Assembly: GCA_002633005.1 (NCBI GenBank)
Contig: NMRA01000533.1
Coordinates: 15,587 to 79,586, forward strand
Direction of reading: 5' to 3'
DNA: 64,000 nucleotides
Origin: Phoronis australis
Taxonomy: Eukaryota; Phoronida; Phoronidae
In this document: in pieces, positions 60,744-64,000 of the stretch
Layout: each line of letters starts with the position of its first letter
How positions within the stretch are numbered: the stretch's first letter is position 1
Notes under the pieces: model-generated
Databases searched by the model: none
What the model was told of the DNA's origin: nothing
Seen by the model: only the letters and a program-made list of their open reading frames with translations
Translations under genes and position numbers: made by a program

Positions 60744-62690
60744 GTAAGAATTGACAACATTCAGTTTCCTCCACATTCAAGTACTGTAGCGCGCATACAT
60801 GTAAGTCAACGCACTGCCGATACGGCGTAGATACGGTATCTACACAGAGATAGACTTATTATACAAATAATGCGAGACGACATGCACCACCATGTTGTTG
60901 TTGCTCCAACTAAGCATGCAGATTGTGGGATATCGGTTCAAAATTGAATTAACTGCAAAATAGTGACCAATAGAAAGCAATAAAAGATTAACGTACGTTT
61001 CTAGGAAGATTCTTAAAAATGTGTTATAAGAAATTGATTAGGTTTCCGACAAAGCTCGGGCCTAAGTCGTACATGCAACTTAGAAATGTCGGGTTCGATG
61101 TGTGTTTTTAAATATAACTTCGGCGATTAAATTAATGAGTCATTCACTATCAACACTATAATACATATAGAAGAGTATGGAAATGGAGAAGGCGCGAGCA
61201 TACGACAAAATGAACGTGTGATTCAAGATACTTCATTTACAATGCAACAGATCAAATTTTAAGTAAAGAAACAACACATTTTTTGCAACAAAGTATGACC
61301 GATATCTCTAACTGATTTAAAAAATGACGGGAGGGCAGAAAAATATCACAGGAAACGCCTAAAATATTGGGTCTGAGGTCTAAAAAAATGTTAAATTTTA
61401 CTTTAAGCTGCTCAATTCAAGTGTAATTGAGCCTTACCGAAATTGACATTGCCATTAAAGTATTCACCCTGATCGTTAAATACGAGGTCTTAGTTATAGT
61501 TTTAAGTTATAGTAAATGTCATGATAGGCTGGCATTGGCACCTTGCGCTTGGGTTACTGAAGACTGGAACCGGTCCTACTGTTGTCGCCATTGGTCAATA
61601 TTTTGTACTGACTTCCCGTTCGTCACCAATTTTGTGGAGACATGAGTCCCATGCGCTGCCCCGGCTGTTTCAAATTTCTAGTCGCCCTTCCGTTTTTCAT
61701 CTGAAAACAACCTTTGTTACATTCGTTTAACTGAATTTGAAGAACATACATCGCTTTTGAACGTAAAGTGGACATTTTGTTCTAGACAGTCAAATTCTCT
61801 CAGATAATCGACAATAAAATTAAACAACAGAGACTTCCAAAATAGACTTCATCTGCATACCGATGTCTTAATACGAAAATTTTTCCAATGGTGTAATTGT
61901 CTAAAATATCTTTCTAAAGAAATGCATTTGTGATTTTTTAAGACTTAATGTTACAGAGACGCTTACCATGTACTATAAATATTCATAATTGAACTTGAAC
62001 ACCTACTTATATAAATATTAACTGATTTTCTTCGAAAAAATGTAATGTTGCACAAGTGTTTCACCAACTTCAAATACAGTCGTTATGCCTTAAAATAAAC
62101 TACTGCAAAAGTTACCATAAAACCGGGTACACATGCCCATGAGCGCTATATGTTAAACAATAACTAATTTATTGGAGTGTTTGATATAATATGCTATAGT
62201 ACAAACTTGCCATTGAACATATGATATTCTGACTTGGTCTTCTTGGGAATAGACGGTTCACCGAGGATGTTACGCAGTCTCAAAAGCTTAAATTTGTAAT
62301 AAATATAAATAAATAAATAAATAAAAAAGATATGACATTTTGGAGCATTTAAAAAGCTACAACCTTCGATATAATTGAAATTAAAACCGAATTGAGATCC
62401 ATGCCGTATCTACCGAAATAAAGTCTCTCACAATTTATTTTCTTTTCTCTCAAGGATAATCATGGTTCACTTCAATAAAGTGTGGCCTGTCCTTCAATGA
62501 AAAGTGGGAAACATACAAAAAATCGTATAAATTGTGATTTTGCATTTGGATTATGTTTTACATGTACGTAATTAAACGACTCCAAATATGAGACCATAAT
62601 TGAATTTGATCATGCGAACGTATATTCGACATTTTTATCGCAATCCGCATGGCGTGTTAATATCAAAAGTGACACTCAACACTTAATGTA
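60744..62690. other. Downstream of EGF exon 4; no further exon recognised
   Basis: It is probably intron of the EGF gene, since exon 4 ends on a donor site. I found no acceptor followed by a convincing phase 1 domain up to the window end. Confidence 0.4.
62301..62326 (+). repeat. (AAAT)n microsatellite
   Basis: ATAAATATAAATAAATAAATAAATAAA. Confidence 0.8.
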
Positions 62691-62696
62691 CATGTA

Positions 62697-63350
62697 GGCT
62701 GCGGCTGCGGCCAATTTGCCCTCCTTAAATATTAAAACCGTGGCTCATTTTTACTCAGGTATTGCATGTAGGCCAAGTGAATGTGGTTTGTTTGTATTTG
62801 TGAATATGTTGAGAATGAGAAAAGGCCACTTGCGCGGAAGTAGCTGCACTCTTGTTCAAGTTGACGGCTCCTTGTTGCAATTGTGCTTTGCTGGCTACCG
62901 ACTGAGAAATTAGCCACGATTTCAGCGAACCCTCAAACAAGCCAGATTTGAAACAAATTAGTTTGTTGACTGTTACTTTTGCACAATAGGCCAAGTGAAT
63001 GTGGTTTGTTCATATTTGTGAATATGTTGAGAATGAAAAAAGGCCACTTGCGCGGAAGTAGCTGCACTCTTGTTCAAGTTGACGGCCCCTTGTTGCAATT
63101 GTGCTTTGCTGGCTACCGACTGAGAAATTAGCCACGATTTCAGCGAACCCAGCCAGAAACAAGCCAGATTTGAAACAAATTAGTTTGTTGACTGTTACTT
63201 TTGCACAATATTTTTGGAATTGGAAAGACATTTGCCTTCGGAATCTTATGTTGGCTTTAGTCTAACATGGACAGGGAAGTGATGGCTTTTTGTGTAAAAG
63301 TGCCGATTTTGAGTGTTTGCCCCTATTTTTCTTAGTCAGCTTGGTAGAAA
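62697..63350 (+). repeat. Dispersed repeat R1 with internal tandem duplication
   Basis: GGCCAAGTGAATGTGGTTTG at 62771 is repeated at 62989, and both copies run about 218 bases to TTTTGCACAATA with few changes. The outer parts match R1 fragments at 24300 and 26340. The ORFs on both strands here are copies of each other. Confidence 0.9.
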
Positions 63351-63359
63351 AATTAACGA

Positions 63360-63665
63360 GAGCGTAGCGACACTTGGCGAAATTACGCGAAAACAGGACG
63401 ATGGGGAGGACGACGACGACGACAACGACGGTGACGATGAAGGCAGAGATTACGAACAACACGATAATATTCATGGGACTAGCTAACAAATTACTAAGAA
63501 ATAGGCCGCAGTCTTGTTCATGCACTCGGTAAACCGGCAACAGTGAGAGAGCGCTCGGAGGAGCGACACTTGGCGAAATTACGCGAAAACAGGACGATGG
63601 GGAGGACGACAATGATGACGATGAAGGCGGAGATTATGAACAACACCATAACATTCATGTGACTA
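63360..63665 (+). repeat. Direct duplication, period about 196 bp, with GACGAC-rich core
   Basis: CGACACTTGGCGAAATTACG to CATTCATGxGACTAGC occurs at 63368 and again at 63564. The first copy has a longer GAC triplet tract. Confidence 0.88.
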
Positions 63666-64000
63666 GCGTTTAAAACTCTATCGAACTGTACAATTTTCTT
63701 CCGAAATAACCAGTTCCCTGCAAGCACTAGAAAAGGTCTGACTACAGATTCAGAATGCCCGTCCTCTCTAGATTCTAACTACTGCATGCAGTCACAGTAA
63801 GCCCCTTACCACCTACTTTTTGGCATATTTGATCTGTCTGACAGCCACCTGAAATCGCACCCGGTTTCTCAGACAGCAGACGACAGGGGTAGATAGCAAA
63901 TGACAGCCACCCGTTTGCATCAAAAGTAGGCAAAAACTTGGCTTTTCTCATTCAAATACACAAGTAGAGCAGTTTCTTGGCAATTGTTGTCAACAATTTC

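Noticed and set aside
62732-63231. Overlapping similar ORFs on both strands
   Set aside because: They are copies of one another created by the 218-bp tandem duplication in a dispersed repeat.
1-64000. CRISPR array, operons, prokaryotic signals
   Set aside because: Spliced animal genes and eukaryotic repeats throughout; no direct-repeat/spacer array of CRISPR type.

Overview
This window is nuclear DNA of an animal, most likely a marine invertebrate. It holds intron-rich genes with GT-AG splice sites, metazoan-only families (a Cys-loop receptor, an LRR-Ig transmembrane protein, a secreted EGF protein), degraded LINEs, a TTAA-flanked THAP transposon, MITEs and many microsatellites. The LRR-Ig gene with no intron in its coding region and the alpha7-like receptor would suit a lancelet or another invertebrate deuterostome. 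A cnidarian is also possible, and the window alone does not settle it. One N at 1437 points to a draft assembly.

Three real protein genes are supported. (1) A complete nicotinic-acetylcholine-receptor-like Cys-loop channel subunit lies on + at 8243-21000. Its ten exons join without a frame error into 462 codons plus stop and include the characteristic 45-bp and 110-bp exons of this family. (2) A complete LRR-LRRCT-Ig-TM receptor-like gene lies on + at 33389-36193, with a likely 3' UTR to about 37680. (3) The 5' part of a secreted EGF-domain gene lies on + at 57260-60743. Its four exons match in phase, and it runs on into sequence where I could not follow it. The three genes do not look functionally linked.

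Repeats and decaying mobile DNA fill most of the rest. By region: 1-8.2 kb has minisatellites, a palindromic MITE, a THAP relic and a 747-bp TTAA-flanked Kolobok-like element. 8.2-21 kb is the receptor gene, whose introns carry MITE and TAGTGGC-repeat copies. 21-28 kb has a CA microsatellite and three MITE copies, two of them head to head. 28.5-30.8 kb is a degraded L1/Tx1-type LINE on -. 30.9-32.56 kb is a second, 1668-bp Kolobok-like element with fragments of two convergent genes (a P2RX7-C-like cysteine domain on +, a THAP protein on -). 33.4-37.7 kb is the LRR-Ig gene. 38-57 kb is gene-poor, with a CR1/L2-like LINE relic on -, dispersed repeats, an array of about 20 CTTAAG palindromes, a roughly 150-bp monomer array and an integrase pseudogene. 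57.2-60.8 kb is the EGF gene, with a THAP relic in its first intron. 62.7-63.7 kb holds duplicated repeats.

The most interesting items are the Kolobok-like element combining THAP and P2RX7-C-like coding pieces, the receptor with an altered agonist site and pore, the unrecognised N-terminal domain of the EGF protein, and the CTTAAG palindrome array.
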